A DNA stretch of 64,000 nucleotides. Source: Yoonia vestfoldensis DSM 16212. Lineage in GTDB: Bacteria; Pseudomonadota; Alphaproteobacteria; Rhodobacterales; Rhodobacteraceae. Position 1 is the first letter of the stretch. Each line of letters starts with the position of its first letter. Both the position numbers and the translations under genes were made by a program. This document shows positions 1 to 7,355 of the stretch, piece by piece. Below the pieces are notes generated by a model. That model had not been told where the DNA came from and searched no databases. It saw only the letters and a list, made by a program, of their open reading frames with translations. The stretch is from assembly GCF_000382265.1 (NCBI RefSeq), contig NZ_KB907975.1, positions 62,001-126,000 on the forward strand, read 5' to 3'.

Positions 1-300
1 CTTTTCGCACAGGATCGGCAGGGGCCGCATCGCCACGATCTGCTGCAATTGCGGGACATGCAGGTAATTCGGGCTGACGATCACAACGGCATCCAGATCG
101 GGATAGGCCAGCAGCGCATCGAGGCTGTCCGCGACCTGCGCGCCACCCGCGAGCACCGCCCCCGCCTGTGCAAGTTCGGGCACCGGATCATAGACCACAG
201 ACACCCGCCCATGAGGCAACAGGTTGATATTCATGATATGTTCGCGGGCCATCATACCGCAGCCGACCAGCCCGTAGTTCACCATTTGCACGTCGTTCAC
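1..300 (-). CDS. Gfo/Idh/MocA-family oxidoreductase, N-terminal part (runs off the window)
   Basis: Only the first 100 codons are inside the window. They encode a Rossmann NAD(P)-binding N-terminus: the dinucleotide motif GLVGCGMMAREH lies near residues 10-21, followed by VSVVYDP, an acidic adenosine-ribose-binding end, and then the VVIVSPNYLHVPQ segment typical of Gfo/Idh/MocA enzymes. GTG at 300-298 overlaps the TGA of the upstream GntR gene as GTGA, which suggests translational coupling. An in-frame ATG at 285-283 is an alternative start. Relatives include sugar and inositol dehydrogenases and the NAD-dependent sulfoquinovosidases (GH188). The position beside an SsuD-like monooxygenase cluster makes a role in that pathway plausible, but the catalytic domain lies outside the window, so the substrate cannot be named. 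Confidence 0.8.
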   Translation of the reverse strand, partial: MNDVQMVNYGLVGCGMMAREHIMNINLLPHGRVSVVYDPVPELAQAGAVLAGGAQVADSLDALLAYPDLDAVVIVSPNYLHVPQLQQIVAMRPLPILCEK

Positions 301-1004
301 CCTTTTCCCATGCGCGAGATATATTGCGCCCTGTCCGCATCGAACCAGGTGCGCGAAAATTCGACAGGCACGCGGCCTGCCAGATATGAATTGCGTTCGA
401 TATAGCCAGCCATCGCGCCCGCCCGCAGATGGAACGGCGCGGGCGTCCAGTCGGGCAAAGGTGCGACCCCGATCCGGTCCTCAGCGGCGGCAATCACCAG
501 CCCGAGACGGTCGCGGTAGAACAGATACAGCGAATCGAGCAGATCGTCCGGCCCGATCGCAGGCGCATAGGCTCCGTCGAGCCAGATTTCCTCCAGCCCG
601 ACCAGAACCCCGCCCAGCCAGCGCAACCGCCTGATCCGGTGCCCCATCGCATCGGCCCCGAAGGGCTGTGCATCCGCAGGCTTGGGCAACAGATCGACCG
701 ACAGCACCCGCGCTGTGGGCAGACCGCCCCCGCGCTTCAGTTCCAGCCGGAAAAACGCATAGACGGAATCGACCGCCTCCAGCCTGCGGACGTAGTTGCC
801 CGACCCTTGCACACGCTGGAGCAGCCCCTTCGCCTCGACATCGGCCAGCGCCTTGCGCAGCGTGCCGACGGCGACGCCCAAAGTCTCTGCCATCTCGCGT
901 TCGGGGGGCAGGCGCGCGCCATCAGCCAGATGCCCGGCCGCGATTTCACGGATCAGCATTTCGCTGACCTGCACGAATTTCGGCAAGGCTGAGGTGGTCG
1001 CCAT
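297..1004 (-). CDS. GntR family (HutC/UTRA type) transcriptional regulator
   Basis: This 235-residue protein has an N-terminal winged-helix domain of the GntR type (about residues 5-70; RLPPEREMAETLGVAVGTLRKAL, with the recognition helix around VAVGTLRKAL). A UTRA-like ligand domain follows (about 85-230; LRWLGGVLVGLEEIWLDG and the ending FSRTWFDADRAQYI). UTRA domains usually bind small sugars, amino acids or other catabolites. The ATG at 1004-1002 has a strong GGGGAGGGG ribosome site just upstream and removes a spurious 13-residue extension. It is divergent from the monooxygenase operon starting at 1108 and is coupled to the oxidoreductase that follows, so it is the obvious candidate regulator of both transcripts. 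The effector is unknown. Confidence 0.9.
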   Translation of the reverse strand: MATTSALPKFVQVSEMLIREIAAGHLADGARLPPEREMAETLGVAVGTLRKALADVEAKGLLQRVQGSGNYVRRLEAVDSVYAFFRLELKRGGGLPTARVLSVDLLPKPADAQPFGADAMGHRIRRLRWLGGVLVGLEEIWLDGAYAPAIGPDDLLDSLYLFYRDRLGLVIAAAEDRIGVAPLPDWTPAPFHLRAGAMAGYIERNSYLAGRVPVEFSRTWFDADRAQYISRMGKG

Positions 1005-1107
1005 GGCCCTGCCCCTCCCCGGCGCGCCATCGAATTGATACACTATTGTTGCACATATCCGCCCGTGCTACGCAAGTGCAATCAGCAAGTCCTTGGGAGG
1101 GGAATCA
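1005..1107. promoter_or_regulatory. Divergent control region between gntR and the monooxygenase operon
   Basis: This 103-bp gap separates two outward-reading starts. It contains the inverted pair TTGCAC (1049-1054) and GTGCAA (1076-1081), whose centres are 27 bp apart, and the ribosome site GGGAGGGG at about 1096-1102 for the plus-strand gene. A GntR operator would be expected here. The inverted pair is visible, but that it is the operator is inference. No convincing -35/-10 pair stands out. Confidence 0.4.
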
Positions 1108-2265
1108 ATGACCGTCGTGCCCGTCACCAGCGCCGATCTGAATGCGGCAGAGGTGTCCTGGTTTTCCGCCCTGTGTTCGGATGACTACCAGTTTCTGGGC
1201 GTGCCGGATGGCGATCTGCGATCCTCGTGGGAGCATTGCCGCGACATTGCCCTGACCGCCGAGGCACAGGGGTTCCGCAACATTCTTGCACCGTCATCCT
1301 ATCAGGTGGGTCAGGATACCCTGTCTTTCGTCGCGGGCATGGCGCCCTTGACGGAAAAGATCAATTTTCTCGCCGCCATCCGCTGTGGCGAAGTCCAGCC
1401 CATCATGCTGGCGCGCACCATCGCGACGCTGGATCACATGCTCAAAGGGCGGCTGACGCTGAACGTCATCAGCTCCGATTTCCCCGGCGAAGTGGCCGAC
1501 AGCAAATACCGCTACAGACGCAGCCACGAGGTCGTGGAAATCCTGCGCAAATGCTGGACGCAGGACGAGGTCAGCCACGACGGCGAGATCTACCAGATCA
1601 GCAAGCTGACCACCGACCCTGCCCGCCCCTACCAGCAGAACGGCGGTCCCTTGCTGTATTTTGGCGGCTATTCGCCCGATGCCTTGGAACTTTGCGGGGC
1701 ACAATGCGATGTCTACCTGATGTGGCCCGAAACAACGGATGTTCTGGAACAGCGGATGAAGGATGTCCACGCAAGGGCCGCCGCCCATGGCCGCACGCTG
1801 GATTACGGCCTGCGCGTGCATATGATCGTGCGCGACACCGAAGCCGAGGCGAAAGATTATGCCGACTACATCGCCAGCAAACTTGACGACGAATACGGCA
1901 AGCTGATCCGCGACCGCGCGCATGACAGCATCAGCCTTGGCGTCGCGCACCAGTCGCGCGCGCGCGAATTGGCGGATCAGTTCGGCTATACCGAACCGGG
2001 GCTTTGGACGGGGATCGGCCGTGCGCGGTCGGGCTGTGGTGCGGCCCTTGTCGGGTCCACCGACCAGATCATGACCAAGATCGAAGCCTATCAAAAGATG
2101 GGCATCCGTGCTTTCATCTTTTCGGGCTATCCGCATATCGCAGAGGCCGAACATTTCGGATCGCGCGTCATGCCGCATCTGAAAACCTGCTCGCTGCCGC
2201 ATGCCTACGGGCGCGTGCCGACCGCAACACCAGCCACGCCCTTGGGCACAGGACCACGCCGCTAA
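1108..2265 (+). CDS. smoC: SsuD-like FMN-dependent sulfonate monooxygenase, candidate sulfoquinovose monooxygenase SmoC
   Basis: This 385-residue luciferase-like monooxygenase closely follows the alkanesulfonate monooxygenase SsuD over most of its length (LLYFGGYSPDALEL, YGLRVHMIVRDTEAEA, LWTGIGRARSGCGAALVG, FSGYPHIAEAEHFG). Trp206, Arg236, His238, Arg306 or Arg308, Tyr341 and His343 are present. Arg236, His238 and Tyr341 align with the SsuD active-site Arg226, His228 and Tyr331, while SsuD Cys54 is not conserved. The expected reaction uses FMNH2 and O2 to cleave a C-S bond, giving an aldehyde and sulfite. The ATG at 1108 sits 5 bp after GGGAGGGG. The stop overlaps the start of the next gene (TAATG). 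With the adjacent aldo/keto reductase and flavin reductase this matches the sulfo-SMO gene set. The sulfonate family is well supported; sulfoquinovose as substrate is inference from context. Confidence 0.72.
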   Translation: MTVVPVTSADLNAAEVSWFSALCSDDYQFLGVPDGDLRSSWEHCRDIALTAEAQGFRNILAPSSYQVGQDTLSFVAGMAPLTEKINFLAAIRCGEVQPIMLARTIATLDHMLKGRLTLNVISSDFPGEVADSKYRYRRSHEVVEILRKCWTQDEVSHDGEIYQISKLTTDPARPYQQNGGPLLYFGGYSPDALELCGAQCDVYLMWPETTDVLEQRMKDVHARAAAHGRTLDYGLRVHMIVRDTEAEAKDYADYIASKLDDEYGKLIRDRAHDSISLGVAHQSRARELADQFGYTEPGLWTGIGRARSGCGAALVGSTDQIMTKIEAYQKMGIRAFIFSGYPHIAEAEHFGSRVMPHLKTCSLPHAYGRVPTATPATPLGTGPRR

Positions 2266-3155
2266 TGCAACGTATCACCATCTCCGACGACCTTTCCTTC
2301 AGCCGCATCGTCTATGGCATGTGGCGGCTGGGCGATGACGCCGACACCAGCCCCAAACATGTGCAGGCCAAGATCGAGGCTTGCCTTGCCCAAGGCATCA
2401 CCACGATGGATCAGGCCGATATCTATGGCGGCTACATGGCCGAGGAAATACTGGGCGATGCCCTGCGGGCGGCCCCCGCACTCAAGGACCAGATCGAGAT
2501 CGTGACCAAATGCGATATCGTCGTGTCCGCCGGGCGCTATGCGGGTGCCAGCGTCAAGCATTACGATACCTCGGCTGCGCATATCAATGTTTCGGTCGAC
2601 CATTCGCTGCGGCTGATGGGGCTTGACCGGATCGACACGCTGCTGATCCACCGGCCCGACCCGCTGATGGACCATCACGAGACAGGCGCGGCGCTGGATG
2701 CCTTGGTCGCCGCAGGCAAAGTGCGCAGCGTCGGCGTGTCGAACTTCAAACTGCATGACTGGACCCTGCTGCAATCGGCGATGCAGACGCCGCTGATCAC
2801 CAACCAGATCGAATTGTCGCTGGCCGCGCATCAGGGTTTCACCAACGGCGATGTCGCCTATCTGCAGGAACGCGACGTGCCGATCATGGCCTGGTCGCCT
2901 TTGGGCGGCGGCGCGCTGATGACAGGCAAAGGCGCGATGCAGGATGCCCTGGCGGCGGTTGCTGCGGAACAGGGTGTGGACATGGGCGCCGTTGCCGTCG
3001 CATGGTTACTGGCACATCCCGCGCGGATCATGCCGGTCATGGGCACCAATACGATCGCCCGGATCAAGACGCTTTCTGACGCATTGAAAGTCACGATGGA
3101 CCGTGAGACCTGGTTCAAACTCTATACCGCAGCCCTTGGCCAGGAAGTTCCGTAA
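2265..3155 (+). CDS. smoB: Aldo/keto reductase, candidate 6-oxo-glucose reductase SmoB
   Basis: This 296-residue TIM-barrel aldo/keto reductase has the catalytic tetrad Asp49, Tyr54, Lys82 and His129 (motifs TTMDQADIYG, VTKCD, DTLLIHRPDP) and the NADPH-side motifs GVSNF and MAWSPLGGG. It resembles the YdhF/YcsN branch. The start overlaps the monooxygenase stop by one base, and its own stop overlaps the start of the flavin reductase in the same way, so the three genes form a translationally coupled unit. In the sulfo-SMO pathway the aldo/keto reductase converts the 6-oxo-glucose left after desulfonation to glucose. This enzyme is well placed for that step, but a general aldehyde reductase acting on another sulfonate product cannot be excluded. 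Confidence 0.7.
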   Translation: MQRITISDDLSFSRIVYGMWRLGDDADTSPKHVQAKIEACLAQGITTMDQADIYGGYMAEEILGDALRAAPALKDQIEIVTKCDIVVSAGRYAGASVKHYDTSAAHINVSVDHSLRLMGLDRIDTLLIHRPDPLMDHHETGAALDALVAAGKVRSVGVSNFKLHDWTLLQSAMQTPLITNQIELSLAAHQGFTNGDVAYLQERDVPIMAWSPLGGGALMTGKGAMQDALAAVAAEQGVDMGAVAVAWLLAHPARIMPVMGTNTIARIKTLSDALKVTMDRETWFKLYTAALGQEVP

Positions 3156-3664
3156 TGCTCCAGACATTCGACCCGCAAACCGACAGCGCCAGTTTCCGTG
3201 CAGCCCTCGGGGTGTTCACGACCGGCGTGACCGTCATCACCACCGACAGCCCGGACGGCCCCATCGGGATCGTCGCCAACAGCTTTGCCAGCGTCTCGCT
3301 CGACCCGCCGCTGGTGCTGTGGTCGCCGGCCAAATCGTCCAAGCGGTTTGCCTATTTCGCGGGCGCGCGGCGCTTTGCGATCCATGTGATGGCCGCCGAC
3401 CAGCGCGACATCTGCGCGGCCATCCTGGAATCGAAAACCGCCGTGCGATCGGTGCCTACCCATCTGTCGCATTGCGGCATGCCGATCATCGAAGGCGCGC
3501 TTGCCACTTTCGAATGCAATCTCGAGACCAGCCATGACGCGGGCGATCATGTCATCATCATCGGCCGTGTGACCAAGGCGCATTACACAGACGGCCACCC
3601 GCTGACCTTCCATGGCGGCCAGTACGGCACATTCGCACCACATCATCCACCATCTTCAGAATAA
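3155..3664 (+). CDS. smoA: Flavin reductase domain protein, candidate FMN reductase SmoA
   Basis: This 169-residue protein of the flavin-reductase-like split-barrel family has FRAALGVFTTGVTVIT at the N-terminus, GIVANSFASVSLDPPLVLW in the flavin-binding region, and a late GDHVIIIGRV strand. Such proteins supply reduced FMN from NAD(P)H to a partner monooxygenase, here almost certainly the SsuD-like enzyme two genes upstream. The start overlaps the preceding stop (TAATG). Oddly, the last codons (encoding HHPPSSE) lie inside a dispersed repeat found twice more in the window, so the C-terminus may have been reshaped by that element. Confidence 0.78.
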   Translation: MLQTFDPQTDSASFRAALGVFTTGVTVITTDSPDGPIGIVANSFASVSLDPPLVLWSPAKSSKRFAYFAGARRFAIHVMAADQRDICAAILESKTAVRSVPTHLSHCGMPIIEGALATFECNLETSHDAGDHVIIIGRVTKAHYTDGHPLTFHGGQYGTFAPHHPPSSE

Positions 3665-3700
3665 AAATATCCCGGGGGAATTGCCCCGCAGGGGCAAGGG
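3641..3700 (-). repeat. Dispersed intergenic element, copy A
   Basis: Read on the minus strand this stretch runs CCCCCGGGATATTTTTATTCTGAAGATGG, matching the core (TATTT...CTGAAGATG) of two other copies at about 30127-30165 and 56112-56155. The adjacent TTGCCCC-GCA-GGGGCAA hairpin (3679-3695) completes a terminator-like or REP-like structure between the flavin reductase and the TRAP genes. It overlaps the 3' end of the reductase gene. Confidence 0.6.
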
Positions 3701-3740
3701 GGCAGAGCCCCGAAAGCGCAACAAAACAGGGGAGGAGCCG

Positions 3741-4337
3741 ATGTCGGTCCTGTTTGGTATCTTGTGGCCGCTGGAGCGGTTCAACACAGCCGTGCTTGCC
3801 ATCGGCAAGCTGATCGCGGTGGCAGCGCTTGCCGTGATGGTGGCCTTGATCCTCGGACAGGTGTTTTTCCGCTACGTGCTCGACGATGCGCCGAACTGGA
3901 CCGAAGAAGGCGCGCGGTTCGGGATGCTCTGGATGACCGGGCTGATGGCGCCGCTGGCCTACCGGATGGGCGGGTTCGTGGCCATCGACATGCTGGAACG
4001 CGCACTGCCCCGCCTGCTCGCCGGGCTGTTGTCGCTGCTGCTGCTCGCCATCTCGCTCTGGGTGCTGGTGGTCGCCTGGGAACGCGGGCTGAACAACCAT
4101 GTCCTGACACTGTCGGGGCGCGGCTGTTCGTCCTCGCTGGAATGGCCCTTCGGGATCGAGATCGGGCGCTGCGGCGCGCGGTTCCAGAACAATTACCAAT
4201 ATGCCTCGCTCTGGGTCGGGGTCAGCCTGCTGATCGCGGTGAATATCGAACTGATCCTGCGGCAGGTCATCACCCTGCTGGGGCAAGGTGACCGTCTGAC
4301 GCAATTCCGGCAAGAAGAAATGGCGGGGGCTGAATAA
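3741..4337 (+). CDS. TRAP transporter small permease (DctQ-like)
   Basis: This 198-residue membrane protein has about four predicted helices (approximately residues 12-38, 52-72, 87-110 and 150-178). The first helix ends in ILGQVFFRYVLDDAPNWTEEGARF, a hallmark of the small membrane subunit of tripartite TRAP transporters. The ATG at 3741 follows GGGGAGGAGCCG. It is 76 bp after the flavin reductase, and its stop overlaps the large-permease start (TAATG). A segment containing two cysteines (GRGCSSSLEWPFGIEIGRCG) between the last helices is unusual and could form a periplasmic loop. It works with the large permease and binding protein that follow. Confidence 0.92.
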   Translation: MSVLFGILWPLERFNTAVLAIGKLIAVAALAVMVALILGQVFFRYVLDDAPNWTEEGARFGMLWMTGLMAPLAYRMGGFVAIDMLERALPRLLAGLLSLLLLAISLWVLVVAWERGLNNHVLTLSGRGCSSSLEWPFGIEIGRCGARFQNNYQYASLWVGVSLLIAVNIELILRQVITLLGQGDRLTQFRQEEMAGAE

Positions 4338-5905
4338 TGCTGATTCTGTTCCTGCCGCTGTTCCTGCTCCTGATCATGATCGGCCTGCCGGTGGTCTTTG
4401 CGCTGATGGCCTCGCCCTTTGCGATGATCATGGCCGAAGGCGACACACGCAACGTCGTCGCAGGTCTTTACCGCAACCTTTACAACGGGATGGACAGTTT
4501 CCCGCTGATGGCGCTGCCCTTCTTCATGCTGGCAGGCGAGATCATGAACCGTGGCGGCATCACGCTGCGGCTGGTGGAATTCGCACAAGCCTTCATGGGC
4601 CATCTGCGCGGCGGCCTTGCGCATGTGAACATCCTGTCCTCGATGCTGTTCGCGGGCCTGTCGGGGTCGGCCGTCGCCGATACATCCGCAATCGGGTCCA
4701 CGATGATCCCTGCGATGGAAAAGAACGGCTATACCCGCCGTTTCGCCGCCGCGATCACGGCAGCCAGTTCGGTCATCGGGCCGATCATCCCGCCCTCGGG
4801 CATCATGATCATCTATGCCTATGTGATGGGCGAAAGTGTCGCCTCGCTGTTTCTGGCAGGCATCGTGCCGGGGATACTCGTGGGTGTCGGGCTGATGGTC
4901 ATGGTCCGACTGATGGCCGACCGCTATGACCTGCCCAAAGCGGAACGGATCGTCAGCAAGGACCAGACGATCACGCCCGGTGAATACTGGGTGAGCTTCG
5001 TGCTGCTGCGGATCAACCTCGCGGGGCTATTGATCGCGCTCTACACGCTGATCGCGCGGCCTGTGGGGCTCGCAAGCCTCGATGAGGCGGGCGACACTAT
5101 ACATGCCCTGAACCTCTGGGTCGTGTTTGCGGCGCTTATTGTCGCAGCGCATTTCGTCCTGGTGGGCTATCGCAAGCGGGTGTCGTCCGATTTCCGCATC
5201 GTATGCAAAAAGGCCGTGGCCCCCCTGCAGACGCCGATCATCATTCTGGGCGGCATCCTTGTGGGCGTCTTCACCCCGACCGAAGCCTCGGCCGTGGCGG
5301 TCGCCTATGCGTTGATCGTGTCGTTCTTCGTGCTGCGGTCGATGAAACTGCGCGACCTGACAGGCGTGCTGACGCGTTCGGCCATCGCCACCTCTGCCGT
5401 GCTGCTGCTGGTCGGGGCCGCCGTCGCGTTCAAAACTGTCGTGGCCTTGTCATATGCGCCGCAGATACTTTCGGATTATATCCTGTCGCTGTCCGAAAAC
5501 CCGCTGATCCTGCTGTTCCTGATCAATATCCTGTTGTTCATCGTCGGCATGTTTCTGGATGCAGGTCCGGCGATCATCATTCTGGGGCCGATCCTTGGAC
5601 CAATCTTCGTCGACATGGGCGTGCATCCCGTGCATTTCGCCATCATCATGAGCGTGAACCTGACCGTGGGGTTGGCCACACCACCGATGGGGCTTGTGCT
5701 GTTTGTCGCCTCAACCGTATCGGGCGAACGGGTCGAAACCATCGCCAAGGCGATCCTGCCGTTTCTGGCGGTGGAGATCCTCGTGATTTTCCTGATCACC
5801 TATATCCCCGCCATTTCGATGACGGTGCCATACCTTGCAGGCTTTCTGGGCTGTGCCCCGGATGTCGGCTTTTCCGCCTGTATCAGCCCCGCGCCGATAC
5901 AGTAA
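4337..5905 (+). CDS. TRAP transporter large permease (DctM-like)
   Basis: This 522-residue polytopic membrane protein has typical DctM motifs: GLPVVFALMASPFAMI, GGLAHVNILSSMLFAGLSGSAVADTSAIGSTMIPAM, GPIIPPSGIMIIYAYVMGE and FTPTEASAVAVAYAL. It is about 90 residues longer than the usual 425-435. The extra length is a block at roughly residues 200-290 carrying two added membrane segments and the acidic stretch SLDEAGDTIHALN between them. It drives Na+-coupled uptake with the small permease and the periplasmic receptor. The start overlaps the dctQ stop, and the binding protein begins 26 bp downstream. Confidence 0.93.
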   Translation: MLILFLPLFLLLIMIGLPVVFALMASPFAMIMAEGDTRNVVAGLYRNLYNGMDSFPLMALPFFMLAGEIMNRGGITLRLVEFAQAFMGHLRGGLAHVNILSSMLFAGLSGSAVADTSAIGSTMIPAMEKNGYTRRFAAAITAASSVIGPIIPPSGIMIIYAYVMGESVASLFLAGIVPGILVGVGLMVMVRLMADRYDLPKAERIVSKDQTITPGEYWVSFVLLRINLAGLLIALYTLIARPVGLASLDEAGDTIHALNLWVVFAALIVAAHFVLVGYRKRVSSDFRIVCKKAVAPLQTPIIILGGILVGVFTPTEASAVAVAYALIVSFFVLRSMKLRDLTGVLTRSAIATSAVLLLVGAAVAFKTVVALSYAPQILSDYILSLSENPLILLFLINILLFIVGMFLDAGPAIIILGPILGPIFVDMGVHPVHFAIIMSVNLTVGLATPPMGLVLFVASTVSGERVETIAKAILPFLAVEILVIFLITYIPAISMTVPYLAGFLGCAPDVGFSACISPAPIQ

Positions 5906-5931
5906 TCCACAGCATCCACAGGGAGGATACC

Positions 5932-6987
5932 ATGCTGAAAAAACTGACCCAACTGGCCATGACCGCCGCCGTGCTTGTCACGCCGATGGCCTTGGCCGCA
6001 CAGGATTTCACGATCCGCGCGACGGCCAATTCCAACACTGAAGACGAAGACTATGACGGGCTGGTCGTATTCAAGGATTACGTCGAGGCTGCATCGAACG
6101 GGCGCATCGCGGTGGAATTGTTCATCGGCACCCAGCTTTGCGCCACCGGCGAGGAATGCCTTGAAGGTGTCTCCGAAGGCTCGATCGACGTCTATATCTC
6201 GACCTCTGGCGGGGCTGCGGGGATTTTCCCTTACGTGCAGGTGCTTGACCTGCCCTATCTGATGAGCAGCGACCGCGTGGCCGAGGCCGTGCTGCAGGGC
6301 GATTTCGTGCGCATCATGCGCGACCGCGCGCTGGAAGACAGCGGCAACACGATCCGCCTGATGACCATCGGCAACACCGGCGGCTGGCGCAACTTTGCCA
6401 ATACCGAACGCCGCGTGCAGACCCCCGCCGATCTGGAAGGGCTGAAGCTGCGCACCGTCGTGGCCGACCTGCCGATCCAACTGGTCGAGGCGATGGGCGC
6501 ATCCGCGACCCCGATCCAGTGGCCCGAATTGTTCACCTCGCTGCAGACCGGCGTTGTCGAAGGCACGGCGAACGGCATCACCGACATCATGAACATGAAG
6601 TTCCCCGATGCCGGCCTGCAATATCTGACGCTGGACGGCCATTCCTACATGGGGGCGCTGTGGTGGATGAACAACGACGCTTTCCTTGCGATGCCAGAGG
6701 ATCTGCGCCGCGTCGTGGTTGACGGCTTTGCAGCCCTGCAACAGGCGACCTTCGCCTCGCCCAAGCGCAAATCCATCGCCGCCTATGAGGCGTTTCTAGC
6801 CGGTGGCGGCAACCTCTATGTGCCGACGCCGGAAGAAAAGGCCATGTTCGCCGAAGCCGCCCAGCCGGTCTACGAATGGTTCGCCGCCAATGTCCAAGGC
6901 GGGCCAGAAATGCTGACCGCCCTGCAAGAGGCGGTGGCCGAGGTCGAGGCCGATCTGGCATCGGGATACGAGAGCGATTTGAACTGA
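5932..6987 (+). CDS. TRAP transporter substrate-binding protein (DctP family)
   Basis: This 351-residue periplasmic receptor has a cleavable signal peptide (residues 1-21, ending MALAAQ). DctP-family landmarks are GSIDVYISTSGGAAGIFPYVQVLDLPYLM, VQTPADLEGLKLRTV with the conserved ligand-binding Arg, TPIQWPELFTSLQTGVVEG, and a C-terminal helical region. The start follows AGGGAGGATACC. It defines the specificity of the TRAP system. The location next to an SsuD-like monooxygenase suggests a sulfonated sugar or another sulfonate, but this is inferred from position, and most characterised TRAP receptors bind carboxylates. Confidence 0.93.
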   Translation: MLKKLTQLAMTAAVLVTPMALAAQDFTIRATANSNTEDEDYDGLVVFKDYVEAASNGRIAVELFIGTQLCATGEECLEGVSEGSIDVYISTSGGAAGIFPYVQVLDLPYLMSSDRVAEAVLQGDFVRIMRDRALEDSGNTIRLMTIGNTGGWRNFANTERRVQTPADLEGLKLRTVVADLPIQLVEAMGASATPIQWPELFTSLQTGVVEGTANGITDIMNMKFPDAGLQYLTLDGHSYMGALWWMNNDAFLAMPEDLRRVVVDGFAALQQATFASPKRKSIAAYEAFLAGGGNLYVPTPEEKAMFAEAAQPVYEWFAANVQGGPEMLTALQEAVAEVEADLASGYESDLN

Positions 6988-7010
6988 TCGCGCTTCACGA
7001 ATGGTATGAA

Positions 7011-7041
7011 AATGGCCATCCCCAGCGGGTGGCCATTTTTG
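7011..7041 (+). terminator. Rho-independent terminator after the TRAP operon
   Basis: AAAATGGCCA (7009-7018) and TGGCCATTTT (7029-7038) pair perfectly around a short CC-rich loop, followed by T residues. It lies 22 bp after the dctP stop and is a clear end to the 1108-6987 transcript. Confidence 0.88.
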
Positions 7042-7145
7042 CATCAGTCAGGACGGCTGTGACTGCGCAAAATTATACACGGCACGGTTGCTTCGCTTTG
7101 GTGTTCAAGAGTATGCTGACAAAACTGAATCTCAGGAGCCAACGA

Positions 7146-7331
7146 ATGTTCAGAGCCAAGATACTGCCGACCTTGGGTGCGTTGATCGCGCTATTCGTTG
7201 TGATCGGCATTTTTCCACGACAGGTGCTGGATTCGTTGGGTGCATCCGACGCTGTCAAAGGAATCGTGGTCATCGTGGTTGCGATCGGCGTCGCATGGGT
7301 TGTCGAGCGACTTCTCAAGCCAAAAACCTGA
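7146..7331 (+). CDS. Small hydrophobic membrane protein, unknown function
   Basis: This 61-residue protein has two predicted helices (about residues 6-26 and 36-55; PTLGALIALFVVIGIF and GIVVIVVAIGVAWVVE) and a basic tail (ERLLKPKT). A good AGGAG ribosome site (7133-7137) precedes the ATG at 7146. An in-frame ATG at 7113 would add 11 residues. It lies between the TRAP terminator and the convergent SulP gene. I do not recognise a family, but length, membrane pattern and ribosome site support a real gene. Confidence 0.6.
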   Translation: MFRAKILPTLGALIALFVVIGIFPRQVLDSLGASDAVKGIVVIVVAIGVAWVVERLLKPKT

Positions 7332-7355
7332 ACTGGGGAGCGGGTGAACCCCGCC

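Noticed and set aside
1108-3664. Pyrimidine (Rut) or dimethylsulfide monooxygenase system
   Set aside because: The enzyme follows SsuD in sequence, not RutA or DmoA, and no other rut genes are present; the aldo/keto reductase fits sugar aldehyde reduction better.
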